A stretch of 41,174 bases of DNA from positions 170,761-211,934 of the forward strand of contig JBBHKE010000284.1 in the NCBI GenBank assembly GCA_037447655.1, read 5' to 3'. Made by a program: the position numbers and the translations under genes. Source of the DNA: Zygnema cylindricum. Its lineage: Eukaryota > Streptophyta > Zygnematophyceae > Zygnematales > Zygnemataceae. Of the stretch, positions 1 to 11,205 are shown one piece after another (the stretch's first letter is position 1; each line of letters begins with the position of its first letter). The notes beneath the pieces were generated by a model. That model saw nothing but the letters and a program-made list of their open reading frames with translations. It ran no database searches and had not been told where the DNA came from.

Positions 1-556
<556 letters not shown>

Positions 557-697
557 TTTTGTCGGGAGGAAAAAAGACAAAGACTAGGAGATGTAGAAGG
601 CGCGGACAAGTAGAAGGGACAGAAAGGCGCAGGCTGGTCTAGTGAGTGAGAGAGAAACAACTTTTGGACTTATAGAGAAGCTCGGGAACTCCGCCAG

Positions 698-703
698 TTT
701 ATA
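698..703 (-). promoter_or_regulatory. Putative TATA box of the secreted-protein gene
   Basis: TATAAA on the minus strand (in CATATAAACTGG), about 142-147 bp upstream of the ATG at 556. Plant TATA boxes usually lie about 30 bp before the start site, which would place initiation near 668 and give a 5' UTR of roughly 110 bp. The call rests only on the match and its position. Confidence 0.35.
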
Positions 704-3700
704 TGTCGTGTAGCGAGAGTACTGGACATGAAGGATCAGGAGGAGTGAAGTTATTAGGGTGAAGACAAAATAGCTTCGCAAGACGACAAAATATAAGATT
801 GTACAAGTGTCTTGCCAAATGACCAGTGGGATGTCTTGGCTACTTTCGGAAGATTCAAATATAAAGTACGAAGCGGTTTGTCGGTCGTTTAACGCATTTT
901 AAAGAAGCTGATGGGGCGGCCTGAGTTAAGCCAACCTGACAGACTGGCGTGACGTGTGACAGAATATTCTTCTAAGTATAAACTGTAGATTAATCGACGT
1001 CACGACGTACAAGCGATTTGTTAAAATCGGCTTTTATTTTTTTAACATGGGACGAGCCGCGGTCTAAAATTGAGCATGAAGTACAAAAAGAAGGACTATA
1101 GTACGAAAACAGGTTGTACTAACCAAATGGTTGCAGTTACTTTTACCTTGTTAAGGGGGGAATTTCCATCGGAATATAATTTACATTTTTGTGACAATAT
1201 GTTTGTGTTTATTATTGAGGACCGCTTGTGATGTTAAATATGGCCGGGAAATGATAGATATAATCAATAATATCATGTGAAAATGTGTTGTATCCCCTTA
1301 TGGCAATTAGCAAAATTAAACATATAAAAACACTTGGACGTTATCCCAGTGTGTAATGAAAAAATAAAAAGTGCTTTATTAGTAGAATATCATTTGACGT
1401 TACAATAATCTTGATAGTCATCGTAACGTGAATTTTTACATGTCAGTAACAATTTTGTTTTTATATCTATTATATTTTCATTCAGCAATAAATGATACTA
1501 ATGTCATTGTAAATTTACATCTTATACCTTATGATACAAAAACGTCTCAATTCTATTAAGCTTCAATGCACTATATCATCACAACAAGATGTGAGACACA
1601 ATAAAGCATTGTAAGCACCTTTCAATTGCTACATCGGGTGTCTACATGATACGAGAAGCAACACTGTAGTAAGTACCCACAAAAGTTAACCACAAAAGTT
1701 AAAACAAAATTTCGGAAAATCATTGTTTAAAATTGCTCATATACAACTTGACCTATGGTTTCACATATCAATCCGAAATCGTCGATTTTCATGGCTTTGC
1801 GTAGAAAAGGGTCATGCCATTCGTTAATATATTTGATTCCATATGCAACGATAACGTATAGGTTTTTTCGATATGAAATTGAATCTCTTTTGAAAGGGTC
1901 GTCTTAGTTTGTTAAAAGAATTCTAAGTGTGACAAATAATTATCAAAAGTACAATTAAACAAACAAGGAAAACCATTTCACCATTAGCATTGAAAACATC
2001 AAAGACATCAACTAAGATCGTTATACAAAAGAAAAGAGTTCAAATAGTACTTACACATCCGAAAACACGGTATATCCCAATTGTACAATGTTGTACAAGA
2101 ATTCAATTGCTTAATATCGAAGACACCCAAAATCAAAAACGACTTTCTCACGAATGTCATTCTTTCAAATTTTTGTAAAATACGGTCAGGATTTGTACGT
2201 TATTACTACTTACACTACCTAGTATTTAGGGCAATTATATAGGAAACTTTTCAATTTTGTAATGAAACGTATTTAGTAGCGTTGATTACATATTGGTATT
2301 GAATATAGTCGTGTGTGTAATTACCATGTTGTGTAGTTCGTGTCATTTTGATGAAAGAATTGTTGGTAGCCAAGATATGCTACATTCGTCGAAAAATTAC
2401 TCGCAAACCTAGTTTTAGTATTGGTTTCGGCTCATCGAAATTTTCGCCACAGAAAATCTTTAACAGGTCAAAATATTTGTTTTTCCGTACGAGTGTGAAT
2501 GTGCCGAGATGTTATGCGGAGTCTTGTATTAATATAAATGTACGTATATACAACATGTACGGCTATATTTACTTTAACAATTCTTTGTAGCTAGTTTCCA
2601 ATAGAAACATAAATTTAAGCCAAAATTATTTGAATGATAAACTAAAATTAACCATTTAGGCGCGCCATATGAAAAAAAAATGACAAAAACACAAAAGATC
2701 AAACATAGGAGATTAGAACACACTAGATGGAGAAAAATGGCAAAAGTCTCTTACATTTTCTAAAAATAAATGTTATTCATGTAGGTTTAAAAGATAAAAT
2801 TTGGGTTTAAGGGTCTGAAACCATCGAAGCATTAGTATTAACAAACATAACAACAATTTGTCTACACATTCCCATCACTGTAAGCGCTTTAGTCTGTGTG
2901 CACATAGTGAACGTTTGGACATGAATACGTTCATGCGACTTCTCTTTCGCTATCTTACTATGAATCAAATCTGAGTATTGATTCGAGTGTCGAGGCCACT
3001 CAGTTTCGCGTGTAACTGACACTTGTTATGTACTTTTGTATAAGATAACAAGTAGTTATAGCACAAATTAACACATTTTTCACATTACACTATTTATATA
3101 CCTCCTTCATTAGTGTGATTCACAGTAATTGCAACGTACCTCTATTAACTTAGAAGAGAATTGCGTAAATGTAATTATATTTTAGATTCAAGGGGTTGGG
3201 ATTGGGGACGCTTATGTATTGTTATTCACACTACACCGCGAATCGTTATTAGCGTTGAGAAATTATTAGTGTAAAGAAAAAATTAGCGTCATTCATTCTA
3301 ATTTAGTGCCAGGAGACGTGGCAGATTATGGTCCACGTCCTTAAATAGTGTAGTTCGGAGTTGTTTCCATGTGAGAATTGGCGTGCGTCACTCTTCAAGA
3401 ATTATATTATTATAGGCTCGTTATTTGTCGTATTTGCCTATACGCCAATAAGGACAAAATTTAAGCGGTCGTCTAATCTACGTCAATATGGATTGGGACG
3501 TACGGACATATGAAATTCCGTCGACCTAGGAATTGAAAGATGTTGACAAATAGCTGAACGGGAAGAAAAGAACAAATACCAATTATTAGAGTCTTTTCAA
3601 AACTTGGATTCCTACATTAATTTCGATGAGAAAACCATGAGTGGTTTCTGCAAATAGTCCCAAAAAAGTCTTTTCATCCTACTCATTTCATCGGTATTCA

Positions 3701-4412
3701 AGACTTCCATTCAAGACTACGCTGCCGTAAACTTTGAAGTCGTACCAAAAACCAAAAACCGTTTCAGTGCGTCCAGGACTATATTGTCGAATGATTTGTC
3801 AGAGCACGGTTTCTACTTACGCTCGAACTGTGTGCTGTACGTCTAACATTCTATTCGGCACGGGACTCCAACGGGAAAAAACTTCGCATGTGCGTATATT
3901 TTCGCGGTCAATCATTTTCCTGTTTGGAGAGAAAAAAACGTTACTCAAATTCTTTACGGGCAGTTTTAAAGCATGTTCCGATGTAACCGAAATTCGGGTA
4001 TGTCCCCATGTGCCAAAGTAAGGGTTTTTTCCTGTCGCTTTCTGGTAAAACTTAGAGCCGTACCGCGTAAGGGTACTTTCACATGTGCTAAAGTTACAGT
4101 TGTTTTCTGTCCTTTTCCTCCATAACTTAGAAAAAAACGAGAAAATCCGCAGCCGTACCAAAAAATTGAGATTACCACCGTACAAGTTGCGTTACCTTTA
4201 AACCATAGTTCAAAAGTAGACGTTTTTATGGTAGGCCTTTGGTCGGCGCCTTTATCGGAAGTTGTGTTATGGGCTTTTCATGTGATCTTCTTAGATCGCT
4301 ACTTTGATCAACGACCGTCGGATCATCCGAATCTGACAGTGTAAATAAATTTTTTTAGTCTGAATGTTTTAATTGGTCCGAATAGGTATGAATACAATAT
4401 GGGTCTTAAGGT

Positions 4413-4480
4413 CATATTGTATGTTTTCCATACAATAGGCATATTGTATGTTTTGCATACAATAGACATATTGTATGGGT
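4413..4480. repeat. Tandem 27-bp repeat of palindromic units
   Basis: Two 27-bp units (4413-4439 and 4440-4466) and a partial third unit begin with CATATTGTATG. Each full unit is itself a hairpin: ATTGTATG, a 5-nt spacer, then CATACAAT. A further half-motif (AATACAATATGGG) lies just upstream at about 4390. Confidence 0.85.
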
Positions 4481-4585
4481 CTACTTTCACCAACTTTTGA
4501 ACTATGCTTTAAACTTTATATGTACTGGAGTTTGTCGTCTAGCGCGTTTCGACCCACTTTCGCGTCCTCAACTTCAAACTTCTAA

Positions 4586-4611
4586 TAAAATCACCTCGCG
4601 AGGTGATTTTA
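4586..4611. repeat. 26-bp perfect palindrome
   Basis: The sequence is self-complementary over 26 bp, centred on CGCG: TAAAATCACCTCG, then its exact reverse complement, with no spacer. It lies in the gene-free AT-rich region. It could be a binding site for a dimeric protein or a chance or recombination product; the context does not decide. Confidence 0.85.
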
Positions 4612-5854
4612 AATAAAGTTCCATGTGGTGAGCGAATAGGCATATGCTGTCGCACGTGTCGGAATTTTTCTACAATTTTTGTGCGCAGAGTACCAAAAAG
4701 AAAACCCACTGCATGTTTCTAGCCTGTGCGTGACTTTTTCCTGTGTACTTTTTTCCGTATAAAGGCCGTGGAGGGGGTCTCGACCAATGGACGCCATTTC
4801 GCAAAAGCGCCTCTCTCTCTCTCCCTTTCCCACTACCGCGTCTATCTCACAATTCATAAAATGAAACCGTCAACAATGGTATCAAATGAAAGATCTATAA
4901 AAACCATTTCTTTTTACTATCTTTGGGTGTATTTTGATGGCAACTAGAGTGAGAAAAGACTAAAAAATAAAATCAGGAAACCATGGCGGAAAGTTTTTGA
5001 ATTTGTGACGGCGACGCTGTCATAATTTGAGCATGACGTCAAAATGTCACAAACCCTAAACAACAACAAAGTCACAAGTAGCTAGACGTCTACAACCTTC
5101 GACATTTTGTAAACGTCATCAATTGTCGCGAGTTTTGTAGTCGCCTACAACCGTCACAAATTACACCCACGTCTACATCCATCACAATTTAAAGTAACGA
5201 TTTCATTTCCTTACATACGAATGCTTTGAAAGGAGTATGGAGAATCTTCGCTAAAAACAAAGTTATAAGACTAAAGTTTAGGTTACATGCGAAAGTACCC
5301 TAAGTGGCAGCCTTTCAAAGAAATCTCAAAAAGTAGAAGGACATTTTGCGTCATTGTTCAACTTATAATGTAATACATGTTCTCGTCTAGTGTTTTTCGA
5401 CCCACGACCACGTCAAGAAACGTCATTTTCAAACTTTTCTTTAAAACAAAACGGCGATGTGTTTTAAAACAAAGTACTTTCGATAAACAAACAGGAAAAC
5501 ATTATCGCACGTGTCGAAATTTTTCAAAATTTTCAAACAACCTCAAGCAACGATGAAATGTACACGATTCGCTATGTTTTGTCCGTTTGCGTTTAGTAGG
5601 ACGAGGAAAAGTGCATAATTTGTTAGGTTTTGTCCGTTTCTGTCTGGTAAAGATTTTTTTTTGCAAGGGTCTCAAGATTTCGATGCCAATTCACGTCGAC
5701 CGAACAGGAGGCCAAAGGCAAAATGCATCTCCTTCAGCCATGAAACCGTAAAAGCTGGAAGGCGGTACGTCTACAATGTCATGATAAAACATGCGCCGTC
5801 ATAAGCAGTTACAAAAAATAGCGTGCGTCATCACAAATTGTAGATGTTGGGAAC

Positions 5855-6844
5855 TGCAATTATGTGTCCCCCATTGGACTACAAAATTCAAGAAGCCTCT
5901 AGATAGTTTTTGACTAACCCTTCTTCAACTAGGCCATTTGCTACCCAAGCAGAAAAATAGACAATTTGACTGCACCCCTGGGCAAGCATGACCCCCTTGA
6001 GCCCACAGCAAAAAGAATCACTAAAAATGCCCAACTAGGCGATTAATATCAGGTGGCAAAGATGCCAATATTGATATAAGCCCATTGAGAAAGAGGCGGC
6101 TACCTCCTCAATCCTCTAAGTTCTAAACCCCTCTCACAACCCTTATCTACTGATGTACGAACCAATCAAAGAAATGAATAATATAGAAAGGTATAATGCC
6201 CGATGTGTTTTCTGTACGGCCTGTGTACGATAAGGCCATGGAGTGGACGTCTGTCTCCTCCAGACTTGTTATCATGCCCGCTAGGATTCTCGCTTTCCAA
6301 TTCTCTTGTGCCACGAGGCGCTAGGTCATGTCACGCCCAAAAACGCCAAAGCGGCCATTTCGAGATCTCGGCGATGACGCATGTCGTCAGATCTAAAGCG
6401 GCTTTTATTACTAGCTGTTAAAACAAATGTCCAGTAATTTTGTTTCGTGCGGGTTTTTGTTCGCACTATATTACAACTAGTCTTTATGCTTGTTATCTCT
6501 AATTCCGTTAATCGGTTTAGGGTTCGTTAGCAATGTTTAAATAGAATTCAAACCCTTTATACTCTAACAAACTTCTACGACAAAGCGGTTAGAGGTGACG
6601 GCTATGTCTCGCTCTGCCGGTCGAAGGTTCGAGTCTTGCTTGACTCAACCTTTTTGTTAAGAGTGACTTATGTCACTCTTCAGTCCTGCCTGTGTAGCTA
6701 AAGAAGTCATGGCTCCACCACTCTCTCACTATCAGTGATTACAACAAGTATGGGGGCGAGAGAGAATTTGGTGGCAGACTACTTGTGCTTTTTCTTAACC
6801 TATTCAGACTTAGAAAATACCCCCTAAATCTAGTAATTTCAACA
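5855..6844 (-). repeat. Element 1 left LTR (3' LTR, A type)
   Basis: Starts TGCAATTATG and ends AATTTCAACA on the plus strand, so the LTR has TG...CA ends. It aligns with 10030-11049 at both ends: CCTCTAGATAGTT near the left, and CTACAACAAGTATGGGGG then AATTTCAACA near the right. Internally it carries a GGCG stem motif (6028-6041), TATATC near 6075 on the minus strand as a possible TATA element, and a tRNA-like segment (6585-6655). Confidence 0.85.
6585..6655 (+). other. tRNA-like A-box/B-box segment, antisense within LTR
   Basis: A-box-like GCGGTTAGAGG (6585-6595) is followed about 40 nt later by B-box-like GGTTCGAGTC (6626-6635), then TTTTT (6651-6655), which would serve as a Pol III terminator. 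The strand is opposite to the retrotransposon. Equivalent segments occupy the same relative place in the other A/B-type and element-2 LTRs. It is not a clean tRNA gene, as I cannot build an acceptor stem. Confidence 0.5.
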
Positions 6845-6859
6845 ATCCTCTTATTTTCT

Positions 6860-7938
6860 AGTCTAATTTTAAATTTTCTTTTAATCCACACTTTTCTCAA
6901 CAATATTTTAACTTGGGAGATGACACAGGTTTGGTCATCATATCAGCCACCATTTCCCCATCACCCTTATACATAAGATTCACAATTTTGTTTTCAACCT
7001 TTTCTCTTACAAAACTTAATCTTATGTTTATATGTTTAGCCTAGAAGTGATGTTTTGGATTGGCGGCAATTGCAATGGCAGCCTGGTTATCACAAAAAAC
7101 TTCATGCGCTCCCTTCTTTATATACCCTAGTTAATGCAATAATGACTTAACCCACATCAGCTCTTTCATAGCTGAACAAGAGGCCATGTACTCAGCCTCC
7201 ATAGTGGACTGAGCAATCACCTTTTGTTGCTTGCTACTCCAACAACAAGTACCTTCCCTTACATAAAACACATATCTAGAAGCATTTCTTCTCATAGGCG
7301 CATCCCCATAACTGGCATCACTCGAAGTGGTGGTGTCAGTGTGCTCCCCTCCCAAATGTAACCATAAATCCCTATTTTCCACCTGATATCTCATGACTCT
7401 CTTGGCTTCTCCAAATCTCTCTTCTCAGGATCATTTAGACTCCTACTGAGGACTCTAACTGCTGCTGCTATGTTCGGCCTTGTAAAGTTCATAAAGTAGA
7501 TTAGGCTTCTTACAACCTGCCTGTAACGAATAGACTTCATACTCTGTCTCTCATCTGGACTCATCTGATCATCTAAGATTATCACTCCTCCTTCCACACC
7601 CCCATCACTTACTTTCTTTAAGTCCATGGGAGTGGTACAACTGTTTGCATTTTTCCATCTGAAATTTCTTAAGCCTAATCCGTATAACTTCTTTTTGAGT
7701 AAGTCTGATAATCTTCTTCCCCCTATCTCTCTCCATTTGAATTCCCAGAATGTATCTTGCCTCCCCTAAATCATTCATGTCAAATCTGCTTCAAAGATCT
7801 TTCTTTAACTTATTGATCTTTTCCATAGACTAACTTAACACCAACAAATCATCCACATAAATTGCAATGAAAATAACACCATTCTCATCCTCAAACATAT
7901 AAATAGAATGGCGTGAACAGATCCAGATATATCTGTCG
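6860..7938 (-). pseudogene. Copia pol fragment: RT palm end plus RNase H
   Basis: Reading leftward from about 7938, the reverse transcriptase catalytic YVDD is at 7848-7859, followed by the fingers/connection sequence and the conserved RSLIYFMNFTRPNIAAAVRVLSR stretch (about 7540-7430). RNase H follows (SDASYGD, CCWSSKQQKV, STMEAEYMAS, KELMWVKSLL; about 7330-7131). Past 7131 the C-terminal RNase H and PPT are decayed. Frameshifts occur near 7630 and 7390 and stops elsewhere. RT upstream of the YVDD region, and all of integrase and protease, are missing. The sequence is closest to elements 2 and 3 of this window. It is non-functional. Confidence 0.9.
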
Positions 7939-7939
7939 T

Positions 7940-8725
7940 GCATTTGTTAAATAACGTGAAGATGCATGCAATATTATCAGCTGTGCACCATTTAATCCCA
8001 CATTATAGCAAAACATCGTGACTGGAATAAGACATAGAAGTGAAAATGGATAAATACAACAACAAAAAAGTTGGAAGAAAAAGAAAGGTGGATGACTTAG
8101 TTAATTATGGTTAGGTCGGTTTTTCAAAGTGTAGGAATACTAAGCTAATGGATGGCCACAAAGCCCCACGGTCTATTTGTATTCCTTACAGGAGTTATCC
8201 TATTGAAGACAATTGGAAACTAGACTTACTAAGAATAAATAAAAGCATAAACAAAAAAGAAAGTAAACGAAAACTCAAAATGCCAATCTGCCAAACACTT
8301 ATGAGGTTTGAGATAACCAAACTCAAAGGATGTCCATAAGACAAATATTACTGAATACACGATTACAAGAAATAAAAAAAACAAAACAATATTCCCAACA
8401 TGCAACTTCCACACTAATTAAGGCTCAGCCACAGCTGGGAAAAGAAATTTATGTTGTGAGATCGCGATCGAAATCCTCTCAAAAAAACGAAAGGAGTTGA
8501 AGGGAAAATGTGCAAGTGTTGGCCGAAGCCGTATAGATTAATATCTAGGGCTTTGCAAGAAAGTGATACGGTAAGAGAAACTAAGGCAAAAAATCACCTC
8601 TAAGCTGTCCGGACAATTTTACATAAAAAAGAATGGCTGCATAAAATCTTCTATACTAAAAATTCCTACACTTTGAAAATTGTGTGCAGGAAATAATCTA
8701 AAATCTACTAAGTACCACCGTCTAC
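7940..8725. repeat. Unclassified dispersed repeat, copy 1
   Basis: Non-coding AT-rich block inside element 1. It resembles 26040-26588 plus 32004-32190, with shared stretches: AACAACAAAAAA near 8060 and 26168; a GTATTCCTTACAGGAGTT-like stretch near 8178 and 26272; GTGAAGGGAAA-like and GTAGATTAAT-like near 8500-8545 and 26533-26580; and CTTTGAAAATTGTG-like near 8671 and 32150. It contains an 18-bp inverted repeat (8121-8138 and 8662-8679). It could be another LTR or a DNA transposon remnant. I see no coding capacity. Confidence 0.55.
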
Positions 8726-9060
8726 TGCAACTCTTAGACCTCCATAGGTCCTCAGAATGGACAGCTTGCAAGAAGCCTCTAGGATAACCTTGACCCCTTT
8801 GTGCTTCAGCATCAAATAACTACCACCCTGGCAGAAAAAAACTCTGACCACCTCCACCCCTGTGAAGGCAAGATTCCGTTGAGTCGATAAAAAAAAAAAT
8901 TTCTCTGAATTTGCTCCCCTGAGTAGTTAGTTAGGAAGAGTCAAAGTTGACCTTTTTATACAGAATCTCTCTGGGAGAGAGGGTCCTATCTAACAAATTT
9001 TTCTAAGTCCTATCTCTCTCTAAAACTCTATCTACTGATGTACTGCACCAATCATATTGC
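8726..9060 (-). repeat. B-type LTR 3'-end fragment inside element 1
   Basis: Starts TGCAACTCTTAGACCTCC and aligns with the left end of the LTR at 36903: CCTCAGAATGGACAGCTT, then GAATTTGCTCCCCTGAG, then AAAGTTGACC, then CTCTATCTACTGATGTAC. Homology stops near 9060, where element 1 gag resumes. Only the R/U5 part and a little U3 remain. It shows that a B-type element, or recombination with one, replaced the centre of element 1. Confidence 0.75.
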
Positions 9061-10049
9061 ACACAAGTGCCTTTTTCTTCCCTCCGGAAGAACCCCCTCC
9101 ACGGTTCTCTTGGAGCCTCACCTCCAATAGCTTGACACAATCTGCGATGAAGTGTCCCGAATTTTTGCAAAAATGACAAAGACCCTTTAAGGGCCTCGGT
9201 TCTTTAGAATGATCTTTTTCACCTTTGTATGGTTTCTTTGAGTCTTCCCCCATCGGTCCCTACCTACTGCTAGAGCTTGAATGCTATTTCCTCCTCTCCT
9301 AATTTTCATTGTGTTTTCTTACACAAGTATCATCCTGACCATTGTATTCAATTTCCATGAACTATCAAGCATTTCCTCTACTCGGTACACTATGTTGTCG
9401 AATTCATCAGGTAACTTCATGATAAGGGTGTTAACTTTCATTTTTATTGTACCTATGAACCCGACATTTTCCATCTCCATATACAAACAAGAAAGAACAT
9501 TACAGTAATCTAGCATCTTTCCTCCTTTGTAAGTGTAACTCACTAGCTATTGCTCAACCAACTGGAGCTCCTGAATAGTTCCAGCTTTATAAATATTCAC
9601 CAAACTCACCCACAACCTCTCGGCTTTGTAAATGTGAAGTGAGGGGTGGCCAAAGCTTCAGTGAGGTGCCTTAGAATGAAGTTCTTGGCAGCCATGTTTA
9701 CATCCTCCCACATTTGAGTATCGTTCTCCGCGGTCTTCATGGTCGCCGATACCGGTATTGTGGCAATAAGAGTGAGGGGTGTCTCCTTCTCTTTCCCTTT
9801 TTCGGACACACTGCTATCCCCATCATCTTCCTTCTCCGCTGAGGCAGCCGTTGGTGTAAGAAACCTTACTCCTCCAAATCTTGGTGGAGTTCGCGAAGGT
9901 GGACGTCTCATTTGTCCACTGACGATACCCCAATATCGATTTTCACACAAAGCTCCTATCATCATGGCTTCCCAACAGATGAACCCTGACTTATTGAAGG
10001 TAGGCACCCTATTGGATGGGCCCATAGCGTGAAACTTTATGTCCTCCAT
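9061..10049 (-). pseudogene. Element 1 copia gag (UBN2-type capsid plus zinc knuckle), broken
   Basis: The ATG at 10049 lies 20 nt inside the 5' LTR, and the frame crosses the primer-binding site (MGP). The N-terminal matrix/capsid segment (WEAMMIGALCENRYWGIVSG) matches gag of the other elements. NMAAKNFILRHL and the YKGGKMLDYCN...KLPDEFDNIV segment (9543-9319) mark the copia gag/UBN2 fold. A CCHC zinc knuckle, CHFCKNSGHFIADC (Cx2Cx4Hx4C, all ligands present), lies near 9178-9137. Frameshifts fall near 9610 and between 9319 and 9253. The frame ends in the junction with the LTR fragment at about 9060. The product would have packaged element RNA in cytoplasmic particles; it is not functional now. 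Confidence 0.88.
10015..10029 (-). other. Primer-binding site of element 1 (half-tRNA iMet, decayed)
   Basis: Immediately inside the 5' LTR, the minus strand carries the 15-nt site seen intact in element 2. Three positions differ (12 of 15 match). The core TATGGGCCC, which includes the gag-frame ATG, is kept. Confidence 0.6.
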
Positions 10050-11049
10050 TGGACTACAAAGTACAGGAAGCCTCTAGATAGTTATTAACTAACCCACTTC
10101 AATGGAAACCACTGCTACCTAAGCTGACAAGCAGACAATCTAACTGCACCCCTGTATAGCCTAGACTCATTTAAGTTTGTAGGAAAAAGAATCTTTGAAA
10201 ACGCCCAACTAGGCGATAAGTTATAAGCCAACAAAGATGCCAATATATACAAAACTCCGAAGGGAGAGGTGATTGTCTAAAATATTCTAAGTCCTACATC
10301 TCTCTCTCACAAACTCTATCTACTAAAAAACAATCCAATCTCAATACTGTAAAGTACATAAAAGTACTACTGCCGATGTACTTTTTGTATGAACTTTGTA
10401 CCACAAGGCCATTGAGCGGACGCGTGTCCATTTTCCACTCGTCCGTACGTTCCTTAGAATTCCCGCGACCGAATGGTATTTCTCCACGTGGCGCCAGGTC
10501 ATGCCACGTCACTAAATGCCAAATTGACCATTCTGGGATTTGGGCGATGGTGTGTGCCGTTGGATTTGACTTGAAATGCAATACTTGCGCGATATTTGTT
10601 TCGCTGTTGAAACAAAATACGCGGTATCCGTTTCGAAACTTTAGCGTACTCCGTACTTTACAAAAACTGTATCTATGCATGTTGTATATAGTTGTAGTTA
10701 AATGAATTAGTTCATTCCTAAATATACAAATATCTATCAAACCCTATAGCATTTAGCATTGGTCCTAGACTAGTAGGAAAAAGCTGACCGCTACCGACCA
10801 ACTCGATGGACGACAAGTACCGGGATCAAATCCTAGGTCCGTCAAGTATATTTTTAGTAACTTACTAAAAATAACTGCTTGTTGAACTAAGACAGCCATG
10901 GATGAACCAACCTCTCTATCTTTCAGTGACTACAACAAGTATGGGGGCTAGATAGAGGAGGTGGAGGCAGGCTGTCCGTCCTCTTTTTTTCTTTTTATAC
11001 TAACATATTTAAACCTAGAAAATACTCTAGAAGTCTATTAATTTCAACA
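10030..11049 (-). repeat. Element 1 right LTR (5' LTR, A type)
   Basis: Starts TGAAACTTTATG and ends AATTTCAACA (plus strand). It is the partner of 5855-6844 and resembles the LTRs at 20196-21199 and 34445-35340. It includes the leader hairpin CGCC/GGCG (10202-10215), a CCAAT-like motif near 10330, a tRNA-like segment (10766-10845) and, near its right end, CTACAACAAGTATGGGGG. Its first 20 nt in element orientation reading toward gag encode the gag N-terminus. Confidence 0.88.
10766..10845 (+). other. tRNA-like A-box/B-box segment, antisense within LTR
   Basis: A-box-like TAGACTAGTAGGAAAAAGCTG (10766-10786) precedes B-box-like GGGATCAAATCC (10822-10833) by about 50 nt. The order and orientation are as in the other LTRs. 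The A-box is weaker here than in the LTR at 20196-21199. Confidence 0.4.
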
Positions 11050-11200
11050 ATCAATCCCTCAGCCAAGGACATTTCACTAGTGGCGATGAAGTTGTACGAT
11101 CACTTTGTCCACAGTGATCATCGCCGTGCGTAATTCATTCGGGCCAATAGGGCAGACTACTTTGGAAAATTAAATTGCTGGACAGGCAATTCTGGACATC
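11050..11200 (+). pseudogene. Fragment of a second retroelement (tandem copy of 17394 onward)
   Basis: The first ~70 bp (ATCAATCCCTCAGCC...GATCACTTTGTCC) closely match 17394-17450, which lies on the other side of element 2. With element 2 removed, the two matching starts are about 148 bp apart. The right part (GGGCAGACTACTTTGG...) continues into the target site of element 2. One frame reads ...LYDHFVHSDHRR, comparable with ...DHFVLSEAREKAV from 17440, so this is probably a gag-region duplication of the 17.4-20.2 kb element. Confidence 0.6.
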
Positions 11201-11205
11201 AATCC
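11201..11205. repeat. Target-site duplication of element 2 (left copy)
   Basis: AATCC, identical to 17394-17398 on the other side. Joining the flanks gives a continuous host sequence (GACATC-AATCC-CTCAGCC) that reappears at 11050-11064. Confidence 0.9.

Larger units (their letters stand above)
557..5854. other. AT-rich intergenic region without recognisable genes
   Basis: Apart from the proximal promoter just above 556, I see no coding region, RNA gene or retroelement domain here. Open frames are short (all below 125 codons), have no recognisable motifs and overlap one another on opposite strands. The region holds a tandem palindromic repeat (4413-4480), a 26-bp perfect palindrome (4586-4611) and a diverged duplicated block (about 4509-4680 and 5380-5540). 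From about 5000 to 5200 there are several loose variants of a GTCTACAACC...TCACAAATT motif. The right end is the left LTR of element 1. Confidence 0.6.
5855..11049 (-). mobile_element. Element 1: mosaic Ty1/copia LTR retrotransposon, minus strand
   Basis: Two related LTRs in minus orientation bracket copia remains. The left LTR is 5855-6844 and the right LTR 10030-11049. From the right (5') end there is a decayed primer-binding site, gag (10049 to about 9061), then a foreign block (about 7940-9060), then RT and RNase H (about 7938-6860). Protease, integrase and the start of RT are missing. No target-site duplication is visible: the left flank is GGAAC and the right flank ATCAA. The element may therefore have been assembled or reshaped by recombination between copies. 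The right flank is retroelement sequence that reappears beyond element 2. Confidence 0.8.

Noticed and set aside
3734-4185. Overlapping open frames of 95 and 122 codons on opposite strands
   Set aside because: No motif, no start context, AT-rich composition, and mutual overlap. Also a loose 78-bp duplication (CATGTGC-AAAGTTAC-like) that was too diverged to call.
6585-6655. Genuine tRNA gene
   Set aside because: A-box, B-box and a T-run are present, but no acceptor stem or proper T-stem can be formed. Listed as tRNA-like only. The same applies to the other LTR copies.
8121-8679. MITE defined by the 18-bp inverted repeat
   Set aside because: Similarity to the 26-kb copy seems to extend past the inverted repeat, and no target duplication is visible at its ends. 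Kept as a finding, not called as a transposon.
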